A stretch of DNA of 50,439 nt, from NCBI GenBank assembly GCA_021847425.1, contig JAJZRF010000016.1, positions 1-50,439 on the forward strand, in the 5' to 3' direction. How positions within the stretch are numbered: position 1 is the first letter of the stretch; each line of letters opens with the position of its first letter. The stretch comes from Deltaproteobacteria bacterium. Lineage in GTDB: Bacteria > Desulfobacterota > Desulfobulbia > Desulfobulbales > Desulfurivibrionaceae. The position numbers and the translations under genes are program-made. The notes under the pieces were generated by a model. The model was given only the letters and a program-made list of their open reading frames with translations, had not been told where the DNA came from and did not search any database. This document shows, piece by piece, positions 41,779-50,321 of the stretch.

Positions 41779-42357
41779 ATGGAAAACGAAGAGAACGAGA
41801 TTTTTTTCAACGTCATCAACCGGTTTGTCGGATTCTACAGTCGGGATGCCGCCCGGGAAACACGCAACGACACCGGCTGCGAATACCCCTTTGTGGCCAT
41901 GGACACCAGGCAGATCTTTGCCCAGCTCACCTTTGTCAGCGCCTTTCTCGGACTTGACCGGGAGGCTCCGCTCGCCCAGCCCCCCCGTCTCCTCGATGTG
42001 GGCTGCGGAATCGGCAATGTCCTGCTCGTTGCCGAGCAGTTCGGCTTTGACGTGTACGGCATTGAAAAGGATGAATATCCATTCCAGGTGGCGGCCAGGC
42101 TTATTGGCGAGGAACGGATTGCCCAGGCTGACATCTGGGCGTACCAGGACTACGGAAAGTACGAGGTGGTGTATTATTACCGGCCCTTTTCCGGACGCGA
42201 TCAGCAGCTGCGTTTTGAAAAACTCATTGAAGACACCATGAAGACCGGGGGTATCCTCATCGCCAACCACAAAAACAGTGAGGCAATCGGGCAGGACAGC
42301 CGTTTTGAGAAACTCAGCCCCACCCTGCCGATCTGGCGAAAAATTCAAGCCCCGTGA
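41779..42357 (+). CDS. class I SAM-dependent methyltransferase, 192 aa
   Basis: Short methyltransferase with the SAM loop LLDVGCGIGNVLL (about 71-83) and an acidic residue after the second strand (YGIEKDEYP). Target unknown; no substrate-binding insert distinguishes it. It ends 7 bases from the convergent diguanylate cyclase stop, so the two transcripts meet head-on. Independent of the amidohydrolase upstream by about 100 bases. Confidence 0.8.
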   Translation: MENEENEIFFNVINRFVGFYSRDAARETRNDTGCEYPFVAMDTRQIFAQLTFVSAFLGLDREAPLAQPPRLLDVGCGIGNVLLVAEQFGFDVYGIEKDEYPFQVAARLIGEERIAQADIWAYQDYGKYEVVYYYRPFSGRDQQLRFEKLIEDTMKTGGILIANHKNSEAIGQDSRFEKLSPTLPIWRKIQAP

Positions 42358-42363
42358 CGGCTT

Positions 42364-43275
42364 TCAGGCGGAAACAACCTTGTTTCGCCCGCCGTTCTTG
42401 GCAAGATACAAAGCTTCGTCCGCCCTTCGCAGCACAGCCTCAATGCCGGTGTCGTCCTGCCGGAGAATGGTGATGCCGATACTGACCGTAAAATGGACAA
42501 CCTGCTCGTCCACATGCACCTTCAGATCGGCGATGGCCTGACGGAACCGTTCCGCGACGATCAACGCTCCTGCCCTTTCGGTTTCCGGCAGAATAATGGA
42601 AAATTCCTCCCCGCCGATCCTGCCCAACACATCGCTTTCCCGAAGAACCTCCAGGCAATTGGCGGTAAAGGCCTTGAGCACCTCGTCGCCAACCGAGTGG
42701 CCATGGGTATCGTTTATTTTCTTGAAGTGATCGATATCCATCTGGATCGCGGAAAATATGCGGGAATAGCGCTGGGAGCGCAAAAACTCCTTGGTGGCGA
42801 AGTCCATAAAATAGCGGCGGTTATAGACCCCGGTCAGCGGATCGGTGGTGGCCAGCCGTTCAAGCTCACGATTCTGGCCGAGAATCCTTTGCCGATAGGC
42901 CTCGAGTTGCTCCACCATCCAGTTGAACGAGTGAGAAAACTCCCCTAAAAATTCCACCCGCTGGGAAAAATCGCCCTTGGCAATCTGCCCGGTTTGCCAG
43001 GTAAGATGCCTCAGGGTAGCCTGCAGGTTCTTGAGATGATGGCAGGCCGGAAGTTTGGCAATGATCCGCGCATCCATGTCGCCGATGGAGAGATGGTGGG
43101 CGGCATTGGTCAGGGAGGACAAGGCGTCGGTAAGGGTGTTGACAAATTCGCCCACCTGACGGATCTCGTCTTCTGGCTCTCCGGCCAGATTGAGCAAGCC
43201 GGGCTGTTCGTTATGCAGCAGCGCATGGAGATGGGCGCTGATCTTGTCCAGTCTCTCGACATCTTTATGATCCAT
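42364..43275 (-). CDS. diguanylate cyclase (GGDEF), 303 aa
   Basis: The start at 43275 begins MDHKDVERLDKISAHLHALL. The N-terminal ~135 residues form a helical signalling region with HAMP-like pieces and no transmembrane segment. The GGDEF domain has GGEEF at 221-225, a variant accepted as active, and the inhibitory I-site RESD at 212-215, five residues upstream. MDIDHFKKINDTHGHSVGDE is the usual metal/GTP motif. It makes c-di-GMP in the cytoplasm and is probably feedback-inhibited. The V4R-protein gene lies 22 bases upstream on the same strand, a likely sensor partner. Confidence 0.9.
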   Translation of the reverse strand: MDHKDVERLDKISAHLHALLHNEQPGLLNLAGEPEDEIRQVGEFVNTLTDALSSLTNAAHHLSIGDMDARIIAKLPACHHLKNLQATLRHLTWQTGQIAKGDFSQRVEFLGEFSHSFNWMVEQLEAYRQRILGQNRELERLATTDPLTGVYNRRYFMDFATKEFLRSQRYSRIFSAIQMDIDHFKKINDTHGHSVGDEVLKAFTANCLEVLRESDVLGRIGGEEFSIILPETERAGALIVAERFRQAIADLKVHVDEQVVHFTVSIGITILRQDDTGIEAVLRRADEALYLAKNGGRNKVVSA

Positions 43276-43297
43276 GTAATTACCAGTTTTTTTCAGG

Positions 43298-43828
43298 TTA
43301 CACATCCGCAAGCAAAACCTCGAAGCGGCAAACCCGGTCGCCGGTACACCAGCAATCCGTCTCCCTTGCGGTAAACTGCTTGCCGAAATGGGCCGAAAAC
43401 AACGCGGAGAGAAAGCCTTCGTCGAAGGTACACACCGATTCATCGGTAATGGGCAACCCCGAGCAGTCAAGATCCTCCGCCACGGTGAGCACGAAACGAG
43501 ATTTCAGCAGATCAGAGGTCTCAAGCCGCAGAATGCCGATGGAGAAAGTTCTCAAAGTTTCCTGAAGCGCGGCAATGAACCCCTCAAAATCGTGGGTATT
43601 CCGGAGCAGATGTTCATGAAAAGCCTTTCCTGCACTCTGGCCGGCGTCAAAAAATATCCGGTTGGCTGTCGCCACATCGGTATGGGAGATGATCGCATCG
43701 CGCAGGGTGAACTGCATCAGCCGGTAGACAGCCACCGTGGTTTGGGGGCCGAGGTTGGGACGTCCCCATTCGATGTCGCCCAGATGCGACCAGTCAAACC
43801 GCGAGGACTTCCGCTCTTCCCTGAACAT
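43298..43828 (-). CDS. V4R-domain cytoplasmic protein, 176 aa
   Basis: Start at 43828 begins MFREERKSSRFDWSHLGD. The C-terminal ~70 residues carry the V4R hallmark CWCTGDRVCRFEV with conserved cysteines, resembling the domain seen in BchJ and in small sensor proteins that bind small ligands or hydrocarbons. The N-terminal half is like other V4R stand-alone sensors. Encoded immediately upstream of the diguanylate cyclase, so it may be its input partner, in the manner of H-NOX/GGDEF gene pairs. The ligand is unknown. Confidence 0.78.
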   Translation of the reverse strand: MFREERKSSRFDWSHLGDIEWGRPNLGPQTTVAVYRLMQFTLRDAIISHTDVATANRIFFDAGQSAGKAFHEHLLRNTHDFEGFIAALQETLRTFSIGILRLETSDLLKSRFVLTVAEDLDCSGLPITDESVCTFDEGFLSALFSAHFGKQFTARETDCWCTGDRVCRFEVLLADV

Positions 43829-43957
43829 AGCCGTGCCTCTCTTGCCTCTGATGATAGCCAAAAACGCGCCTGCGCCGCATGTAACAATGCTAGCAGATTC
43901 CTTGACCAAAAGGCAATGGACCAACGGGCAGAAAAAAGAAGAGCCTGGGATGAGAGA

Positions 43958-44173
43958 CTAGAAATACGAGGCGTTGGGAAAAAGGTCCTCGGGAATGCTA
44001 TCCTTGCCATGCTGCTTGGCATAGGCATATCTGGCGCAGTCGCGAAAACAGGCCAGGCAGTATTTCCCTTGGATCTTTGTGGAAAATTGCGGGACGCTTG
44101 CCATGATTGTTACAAAAAAATCACAGGAGCTTAAAAATTCGCAGTCTGTTTTCTTTCCATGGGAAGTTGCCAA
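43958..44173 (-). CDS. small Cys-rich protein, 71 aa
   Basis: A TTG start at 44173 is preferred because GGAG lies six bases upstream; a TTG at 44185 is an alternative. Cysteines at 11, 17, 39, 42 and 46 in CEFLSSC and YCLACFRDC form a candidate zinc or Fe-S site. The ending SIPEDLFPN is a phrase I have seen in small uncharacterised deltaproteobacterial proteins. No named family recognised. About 280 bases separate it from the Bax-like gene upstream, so it has its own promoter. Confidence 0.55.
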   Translation of the reverse strand: MATSHGKKTDCEFLSSCDFFVTIMASVPQFSTKIQGKYCLACFRDCARYAYAKQHGKDSIPEDLFPNASYF

Positions 44174-44426
44174 AGTGCTCTCCAAAGCCTGGATGGACGA
44201 TTATTTGAAGTATAGCCCAGGGATTGGCAGATATACAATACGGAAAAAATACGGGGAACCACAATGAAAAGAAGATGCGGGATGAGGATGGAGGGGGAGG
44301 CCGATCAGGGCCGTGATTTTTTTCAAAAGAGGACGACGGCACAGCCAATATTTGCCGAAAAGAGAAAAACGACCTGCCACCCATTTTTTGGCAGCAGGTT
44401 GAGGACAATCTCGGTTAGAAAACAAC

Positions 44427-44445
44427 TCAGGGGGGAAAGCCCTGA
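44427..44445 (-). terminator. terminator of the Bax-like gene
   Basis: On the minus strand TCAGGG and CCCTGA form a 6-bp stem followed by GTTGTTTTCT, nine bases after the stop codon. Confidence 0.65.
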
Positions 44446-44453
44446 CACGCTCT

Positions 44454-45461
44454 TCAGCGAAAATCTTCCAGGCTGGCAAGCCGTACTCTGCCCAGCATGC
44501 CGCCTTTGCTGGCAAGAACACATTGGTCGTAGATTTGCAGATCATTGCTTCTGATAAGCTGGGTCAGATCGGCTACATAATCGGTTCCCCGGTTGGAATA
44601 CTGGTGCAGACCACTGGCCAAAACAAGAGAATTCATGGTTTCTTCCCTTTTATGCCTCAGCTCTTTGTATGCGGGAACCCGGTTGATCATCAAGATATAT
44701 GAACGAACGGAATCAAGCAGGGAGGCATATGCCACACCGGAGTACGCTTTTCCGTCCTCGCGCCCGTCAGCCACACGCCCCGGCTTATCCCAGGTCAAGA
44801 CGCCGAAAAGGTTGTTCCCTTCCAAGGCAAAACGGGAGCCACCCCACGCTGATTCCAGAGCACCCTGGGCCATGATCAGGCTCACCGGCACCGGGTTGAT
44901 CCTGCGGCGCAGATCGGCAACCTCAAAGGTCCGGTATTTTTGACAGAGATTCTGCAAAAAATAAACCTCATTCGGAGTCAATCCCACAAGGCGGTCATAA
45001 TCTTCCGCGCCAAAATCAAAGGCCAGACGCTGGGGAGGATGCACAAATTTTGCCAGGATCTTCTCCAAGGCGGCTCGTTCCGCTTCCACCTCGGACAGGG
45101 CAACCATCGCGGCGGGAAGGATGACACGGAGAAAAGCTTTTTTCTGGGTCGCGGCATCAAGGCTCGGCATGTCTTCAGGGAACTTGTTGACCAAGACGGC
45201 GGGAACCTCTGAATATGCCTGCACTTCCCATAACTTATTCGCCTTGAGCTGCCTCAGCAAATCCTCGGCGGAATGGACTTCAATGGCGGGAACGGTCTGA
45301 AACCGCTGGGAAAACCGAATAAAAACCGAAGAAGGCTGGATCAAGAGAATAACGAGAAAGGAAAACATGACCAGAACCAACCCGGCCACCATCCGCACCA
45401 TCCCCGAATCGATCGTTTTATTGCCGAAGCACATCGGTGTTTCATTATGTTTTACAACCAC
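44454..45461 (-). CDS. Bax-like glucosaminidase (peptidoglycan hydrolase), 335 aa
   Basis: N-terminal membrane anchor (about 22-43) with a large extracytoplasmic part. The C-terminal half is a glucosaminidase of the Bax/FlgJ group, with the catalytic region VPVSLIMAQGALESAWGGSR including the Glu in ALESAWG and the loop NNLFGVLTWDKPG. Such enzymes cleave the glycan chain between GlcNAc and MurNAc. Length is close to typical Bax proteins. Single gene, followed by a terminator. A signal-anchor rather than a cleaved signal fits the lack of a clear cleavage motif. Confidence 0.85.
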   Translation of the reverse strand: MVVKHNETPMCFGNKTIDSGMVRMVAGLVLVMFSFLVILLIQPSSVFIRFSQRFQTVPAIEVHSAEDLLRQLKANKLWEVQAYSEVPAVLVNKFPEDMPSLDAATQKKAFLRVILPAAMVALSEVEAERAALEKILAKFVHPPQRLAFDFGAEDYDRLVGLTPNEVYFLQNLCQKYRTFEVADLRRRINPVPVSLIMAQGALESAWGGSRFALEGNNLFGVLTWDKPGRVADGREDGKAYSGVAYASLLDSVRSYILMINRVPAYKELRHKREETMNSLVLASGLHQYSNRGTDYVADLTQLIRSNDLQIYDQCVLASKGGMLGRVRLASLEDFR

Positions 45462-46049
45462 GACTTTTTCCTGCTCTAGGGTTACGTCCGGGGACGGTTA
45501 ACTGCAAGGGGGCATGCATCCTCCACCCGTGCAAGCACGCGACAAGTGAGCAACCGCTCGTTCATGACCGTTGCCGTAATATCCGCTCTTCCTGTTCCAA
45601 AGAAAGTTGCCGAACATACCTGATGCGTCTTAAAAAGGCAAGCAAAACATCCTGATGGAATCCCTCCGTGCGCCCAAGTCACACTTCATAGTGTATAGAG
45701 AAAAAATAAAAACACAACAGGCAGTATTAATATAGTATTTAAAATAATACCTAACCACCTAGAATTACCCAACAATTCCAAGCAGTTTCCCCCTTGTTTT
45801 TTTGCTCACGGACAACAAAAAAGTTTCCGCGGGCTCCCCTGCGGCTCCATCGACAAAGCCTTATGTCCCGAAACGGATCGCAGGGGAATTCGAAAATGGC
45901 CGCCTCGCGGAAGTCACAGTATTGTATTGTTATGACTGAAAAAATAAGGGGAAAACGGCTGAGGATTGAACGGAGAATTGCCGACAGTATCGCCAGGAAA
46001 TCCCGGCACCTGCAAGGTCGAGGCCGCGCACTGCAGTATTCGGAACATA
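45462..46049. other. intergenic region before the Bax-like gene
   Basis: 588 bases with no supported gene. The first ~200 are GC-richer and contain no domain-bearing frame; an A/T-rich block (45680-45775) is the probable promoter region for the Bax-like gene. A hairpin followed on the minus strand by T6 at 45817-45844 is the likely end of the topoisomerase operon. Confidence 0.5.
45817..45844 (-). terminator. possible terminator of the parE-parC operon
   Basis: A short CCGC/GCGG stem with inner complementary bases (45827-45844), followed on the minus strand by AAACTTTTTT. It is about 200 bases after the parC stop, so an earlier factor-dependent end is possible. Confidence 0.4.
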
Positions 46050-48110
46050 TCAGGTCTGGCTCTCCGAGGCATCACCTTCCTCCGGCATGGAAACCTTGAC
46101 CGGCTCTCCGGCAGCCTGCAACGCACCTTCATCCTCTTTCGGCGGGAAAAGGGTCGGCTGCACCTCCGCCGCTCCGGCAGACTCCTTCTCGGCCGGCAAT
46201 TCGGCGATCCGCCGCACCGGCCGGTCGGAAACCCGTTTTCCCAGCGCGGAGGCCCCCTTGATCAACACCTCGCCAAAGTTGCAATCCACATAGTTGTGGC
46301 GGGCCCGCTTGGACGGGGCGAGATGCACCCGCACCCTGCCCCCGTCGCCGATACTCAAAAAAAGTATACCGGAATTCTTGTGGGCCGGGAAGAGATGGTA
46401 TTCCTTTTCCAGAATGAATTTCGGGCTCTGGAACCGTTTGACATAGCAGAGATTCTGGCTGCCCTCGCGGTAGAGGATGTTGAAAACCCGTTTTTCCTCG
46501 ACCTTGCCGAACCAGAGCACATCATGGCCGACAAAAAGCTTGTCGATCACGTTGATGACCTTGTACATGCCGTTCTGAAAAATGAGCAGCAGCTTGTCGT
46601 ATTCGGAACAGGAAAAACAATCCTCAGGTCTCGCCTTGACCTGGTGACCCAAAAAGCCGGTTTCCCGGTCATAGCCCATGGTCAAATTGGAGAGCGCCAC
46701 CTTGCGCACCTCCACCTCGCCGAAGGTGGCGATCTCGGTGCGGCGCGGGTAGAGATGGCCGTAGCGGACAAGCAAATCGTCGAGATACTTGATGGTGTAC
46801 CCGACCATGTCGAGCAGATAATTCTCCACCGCCTTGATGTTGTCCCGGACCTCCTTGATGTCCTTCTTCTTCTTGTCCAGATCGTAGCGGGAGATGCGCT
46901 TGATCCGTATCTCCAGCAGCCGCTCGATGTCCTCGGGGGTCACTTCGCGGACCAGCTTGTCCCTATAAGGCAGCAGCGCCGCCCCAATGGTCTCGACCAC
47001 CGCCTTGTAGGTTTTGCACTCCTCGATCTCTTTGTAGAGCCGCTCTTCGATGAAGATCTGCTCCAGCAGGTGGGCGTGGAGCTTTTCCTTGAGCCTCCCA
47101 TGCTCGATGGTCAGCTCCTTTTTAAGGTCGCGGACCAGCTTTTCGGTGTTGTGGCGCAGCACCTCGCTCACCGTGAGCACCGCAGGGTTGTTGTCCTGGA
47201 TCACGGTGAGATTCGGGCTGATCGGCACCTCGCAGTCGGTGAAGGCGTAGAGGGCCTTGATGGTGTCCGCCGCGTAGATGCCGCGCACCAGCTTGATCTC
47301 GATCTCCACCTCCTCGGCGGTGTAGTCGTTGATGCTCAGGATCTTCAGCTTGTTCCCTCGCGCCGCCTTCTCCACGCTCTCGATCAACGACTGGGTGGTG
47401 GTGCCGTAGGGGATATCCTTGATGGTGATGGTCTTCTCGTTCTTCTCCTCGATGCGAGCCCGGCAGCGCAACCGGCCGTTGCCGTCCTCATAGCCGGAAA
47501 CATCAAGGGTGCCGCCGAGGAGAAAATCCGGGTACAGGGTAAAGGGCTCGTCCCGGAGAATATTCTTCTGGGCTTCGAGCAGCTCGCAAAAATTATGGGG
47601 CATGATCTTGGTGGCCATGCCCACGGCAATCCCTTCCGCCCCCTGCATCAGCAAGAGGGGAATCTTGGCCGGCAGGGCCACCGGCTCCTGCATCCGGCCG
47701 TCATAGGATTCGGCAAACTCGGTGAGATCCTTGTTGAACAGGGTTTCCCGGGCCAGGGGGGAGAGGCGGCATTCGATGTACCGGGCCGCGGAGGCCTGGT
47801 CGCCGGTGAAGATGTTGCCGAAGTTGCCCTGCCGGTCGATGAGATACCCCTTGTTGGCCAGATTGACCAGGGCGGAAAAGATCGAGGCGTCGCCATGGGG
47901 ATGGAGCTTCATGCAGTCGCCCACCACATTGGCCACCTTGTGGAAGCGGCCGTCGTCCATGTTGAACAGGGTCTGGAGGATGCGGCGCTGCACGGGTTTC
48001 AGGCCGTCGGTCACATCGGGGATGGCCCGCTCCCGGATGACGTAGGAGGTGTAATCGAGAAAGTTGGTGTCAAAAAGCTTGTGCAGCTCGCCGTAATGGG
48101 AGGTATCCAT
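46050..48110 (-). CDS. parC: DNA topoisomerase IV subunit A (ParC-type), 686 aa
   Basis: Breakage-reunion subunit of a type IIA topoisomerase. Catalytic Tyr111 lies in AARYIECRLSPLA. The winged-helix region has DGLKPVQRRIL and HPHGDASIFSAL, the helix that contacts DNA and drugs. It is shorter than GyrA and the C-terminal tail after about 620 is low-complexity and acidic, so DNA-wrapping blades are reduced, favouring decatenating (ParC) over supercoiling (GyrA) function. The gene starts 2 bases after the parE stop and forms an operon with it. Positions corresponding to the common quinolone-resistance residues are Ala75 and Ser79. Confidence 0.93.
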   Translation of the reverse strand: MDTSHYGELHKLFDTNFLDYTSYVIRERAIPDVTDGLKPVQRRILQTLFNMDDGRFHKVANVVGDCMKLHPHGDASIFSALVNLANKGYLIDRQGNFGNIFTGDQASAARYIECRLSPLARETLFNKDLTEFAESYDGRMQEPVALPAKIPLLLMQGAEGIAVGMATKIMPHNFCELLEAQKNILRDEPFTLYPDFLLGGTLDVSGYEDGNGRLRCRARIEEKNEKTITIKDIPYGTTTQSLIESVEKAARGNKLKILSINDYTAEEVEIEIKLVRGIYAADTIKALYAFTDCEVPISPNLTVIQDNNPAVLTVSEVLRHNTEKLVRDLKKELTIEHGRLKEKLHAHLLEQIFIEERLYKEIEECKTYKAVVETIGAALLPYRDKLVREVTPEDIERLLEIRIKRISRYDLDKKKKDIKEVRDNIKAVENYLLDMVGYTIKYLDDLLVRYGHLYPRRTEIATFGEVEVRKVALSNLTMGYDRETGFLGHQVKARPEDCFSCSEYDKLLLIFQNGMYKVINVIDKLFVGHDVLWFGKVEEKRVFNILYREGSQNLCYVKRFQSPKFILEKEYHLFPAHKNSGILFLSIGDGGRVRVHLAPSKRARHNYVDCNFGEVLIKGASALGKRVSDRPVRRIAELPAEKESAGAAEVQPTLFPPKEDEGALQAAGEPVKVSMPEEGDASESQT

Positions 48111-48112
48111 GA

Positions 48113-49951
48113 TTACACGACCACCAGATGATCCATGATATATTCTTTCCGTTCGGGCGTGTTCTTGCCCATGTAAAAGGAGAGCAGCCTGGGCACCTCG
48201 CTGAGGGTGTCGATATTCACCTGCTGCAAGCGCATGTCCGGGCCGATGAACTGTTTGAACTCCTTGGGGGAGATCTCGCCCAACCCCTTGAAGCGGGTAA
48301 CCTCCACCGCCTTCTTGCCCTTGCCGCCCAGTTTCCTTTCCGCTGCCAGCCGCTCTTTATCGGAATAGCAGTAGATGGTCTCCTCCTTGGTGCGCACCCG
48401 GAAGATGGGGGTTTCCAGAATGTAGACATGACCGCGCCGGACCAGGGCCTCGAAAAACTGCAGAAAATAGGTAAGGAGCAGATTTCTGATGTGCAACCCG
48501 TCCACATCGGCGTCCGTGGCCAGGATCACCTTGTCGTAGCGCAGGGTTTCCACCGAATCCTCGATGTCCAGGGTGCGCATCATGTTGTACATCTCATCAT
48601 TCTTGTACAACAGGGTCAGGGGCTGGCCATAGACGTTCATCGGCTTGCCCTTGAGGGAAAAAACCGCCTGGGTCATGGGGTCTCGGGAGCTGACAATGGA
48701 ACCGGAGGCGGACTGGCCCTCGGTGAGAAAGAGCATGTTCTGGCGGTCCGGGGTGGAGGGCTTTTCCGCGCTCGGGTGGTACTTGCAGTCCTTGAGCTGG
48801 GGGATCTTGAGCGCCACCTTCTTGGCCTTGGCCTTGGCCTCCTTGCGCACGTGCTGGAGTTCTTTCCTGATCTTGGCGCTCTGCTGGATCTTGTCGATGA
48901 TGATCTCGGCCAGCTCGGTATTCTTGTAGAAGAAATCGCAGACAAAGTCCTTGACCTTGTTGACGATATCCCCCCGGACATCGGTGTTGCCGAGCTTGTT
49001 CTTGGTCTGCGATTCGAAGATCGGGTCTTTCACCTTGACCGCGATGGCCCCAACCACCCCTTCCCGCACATCCTCGCCGGAAAATTTCTTGCCGGAAAAA
49101 TCGTTGACCCCCTTGAGAATCCCCTCGCGGAAGGCGGAAAGATGGGTGCCGCCCTCGTTGGTATAGGTGCCGTTGACAAAGGAGAAATAGGTCTCGCCGT
49201 AGCCTTCCGTGTGGGAAAAGGCGAACTCCAGGGTGGAATCCTTGAAATGGATGGGCGCATAGAGCTGGGTTTCGGCGATCTCCTTGTCCAGCAGGTCAAG
49301 CAAGCCGTTGGCCGAATGAAAGCACTCGCCTTCATAGTAGATCTTGAGCCCGGCATTGAGGTAGGCATAGCGCCAGAACCGCTTGCGCACGAACTCCCGC
49401 ATGTAGTAATAGCCTTCAAAGGCGTTGGGGTCCGGATGAAAGGAGACCAGGGTGCCGTTTTTTTCGCTGGTATCGCCCTGCTCTTCCCCGACCAGTTCGC
49501 CGTTGGCAAAGGTAGCCCTGGCAAGCTTGCCGTCGCGGAATGATGTTACCTCAAAACGGTCGGACAGGGCGTTGACCGCCTTGGTGCCCACCCCGTTGAG
49601 GCCCACCGAGAACTGGAACACCTCGGTGTTGTATTTGGCCCCGGTGTTGATCACGCTCACGCACTCAACCAGCTTGCCCAGCGGGATGCCGCGCCCGAAA
49701 TCCCGCACCTTGACCACGCCGTCCGCATCGATATCCACGTTGATCCGCTTGCCCACCCCCATGATGAACTCGTCCACCGCATTGTCCACCACCTCTTTGA
49801 GGAGGATGTAGATGCCGTCGTCCGGATGGCTGCCGTTGCCGAGCCGGCCGATGTACATGCCGGGCCGGAGACGGATATGCTCCAGGGAACTGAGGGTCTT
49901 GATCTTGCTTTCGTCATAGACGGAGGCGGAATCGGAACTGGGTGCGCTCAT
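48113..49951 (-). CDS. parE: DNA topoisomerase IV subunit B (ParE-type), 612 aa
   Basis: ATPase subunit of the same enzyme. I take the ATG at 49951 (MSAPSSDSASVYDESKIKTL); the longer frame upstream looks non-coding. The GHKL ATPase motif EVVDNAVDEF and DFGRGIPLGKL are followed by the transducer domain and the TOPRIM domain with EGQSASGS and the metal-binding DADVDGLHIR. It lacks the ~170-residue insert of gyrase B from many Proteobacteria, as in ParE. Translation is coupled to parC. The pair relaxes and decatenates DNA for chromosome segregation. Confidence 0.93.
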   Translation of the reverse strand: MSAPSSDSASVYDESKIKTLSSLEHIRLRPGMYIGRLGNGSHPDDGIYILLKEVVDNAVDEFIMGVGKRINVDIDADGVVKVRDFGRGIPLGKLVECVSVINTGAKYNTEVFQFSVGLNGVGTKAVNALSDRFEVTSFRDGKLARATFANGELVGEEQGDTSEKNGTLVSFHPDPNAFEGYYYMREFVRKRFWRYAYLNAGLKIYYEGECFHSANGLLDLLDKEIAETQLYAPIHFKDSTLEFAFSHTEGYGETYFSFVNGTYTNEGGTHLSAFREGILKGVNDFSGKKFSGEDVREGVVGAIAVKVKDPIFESQTKNKLGNTDVRGDIVNKVKDFVCDFFYKNTELAEIIIDKIQQSAKIRKELQHVRKEAKAKAKKVALKIPQLKDCKYHPSAEKPSTPDRQNMLFLTEGQSASGSIVSSRDPMTQAVFSLKGKPMNVYGQPLTLLYKNDEMYNMMRTLDIEDSVETLRYDKVILATDADVDGLHIRNLLLTYFLQFFEALVRRGHVYILETPIFRVRTKEETIYCYSDKERLAAERKLGGKGKKAVEVTRFKGLGEISPKEFKQFIGPDMRLQQVNIDTLSEVPRLLSFYMGKNTPERKEYIMDHLVVV

Positions 49952-50321
49952 CGGGTAATTGGCTGCAAGGTTATGATTTAATGATCGGGTTAAGCAGGGG
50001 AAAACGAATTTCCATTTGTATATCGTTCTTTGTCTGCCGCCGCAATGATATTTTGCCAACATGATATTTTGCCGGAGGCTTATGCCATAGCCGGTTGCGG
50101 GTGACAGGTTATCTGTGCGGCCTGGATGATGACTTAGAAGTATTGGCTTCAGAAAAAATCGATGCTCCTATTTATCGTTTAGTTTTCTGTGGCCATCAAG
50201 TATCTTCATTATGCATTTTGCCTATACCCAGTATTGGCCCATTCTGTCTAATACAATGCTATGCCTTCCGGAGTCTGACCTGATGCCTGACAAGAAACCA
50301 ATCACCCAAACCGAACTAGCA
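49952..50321. other. region upstream of parE without a supported gene
   Basis: Contains the parE promoter region on the minus strand, but no clear -35/-10 pair stands out. Short plus-strand frames after 50090 have no recognisable domain. It runs into an insertion sequence end at about 50322. Confidence 0.5.

Noticed and set aside
45966-48131. A 721-codon plus-strand frame opposite parC
   Set aside because: It is the reverse complement of a well-supported topoisomerase gene, with repetitive Leu/Val/Asp/Gly composition and no recognisable domain.
50095-50283. 62-codon plus-strand frame near the window end
   Set aside because: No ribosome binding site, no domain, and it lies in a low-complexity stretch just before an insertion sequence.
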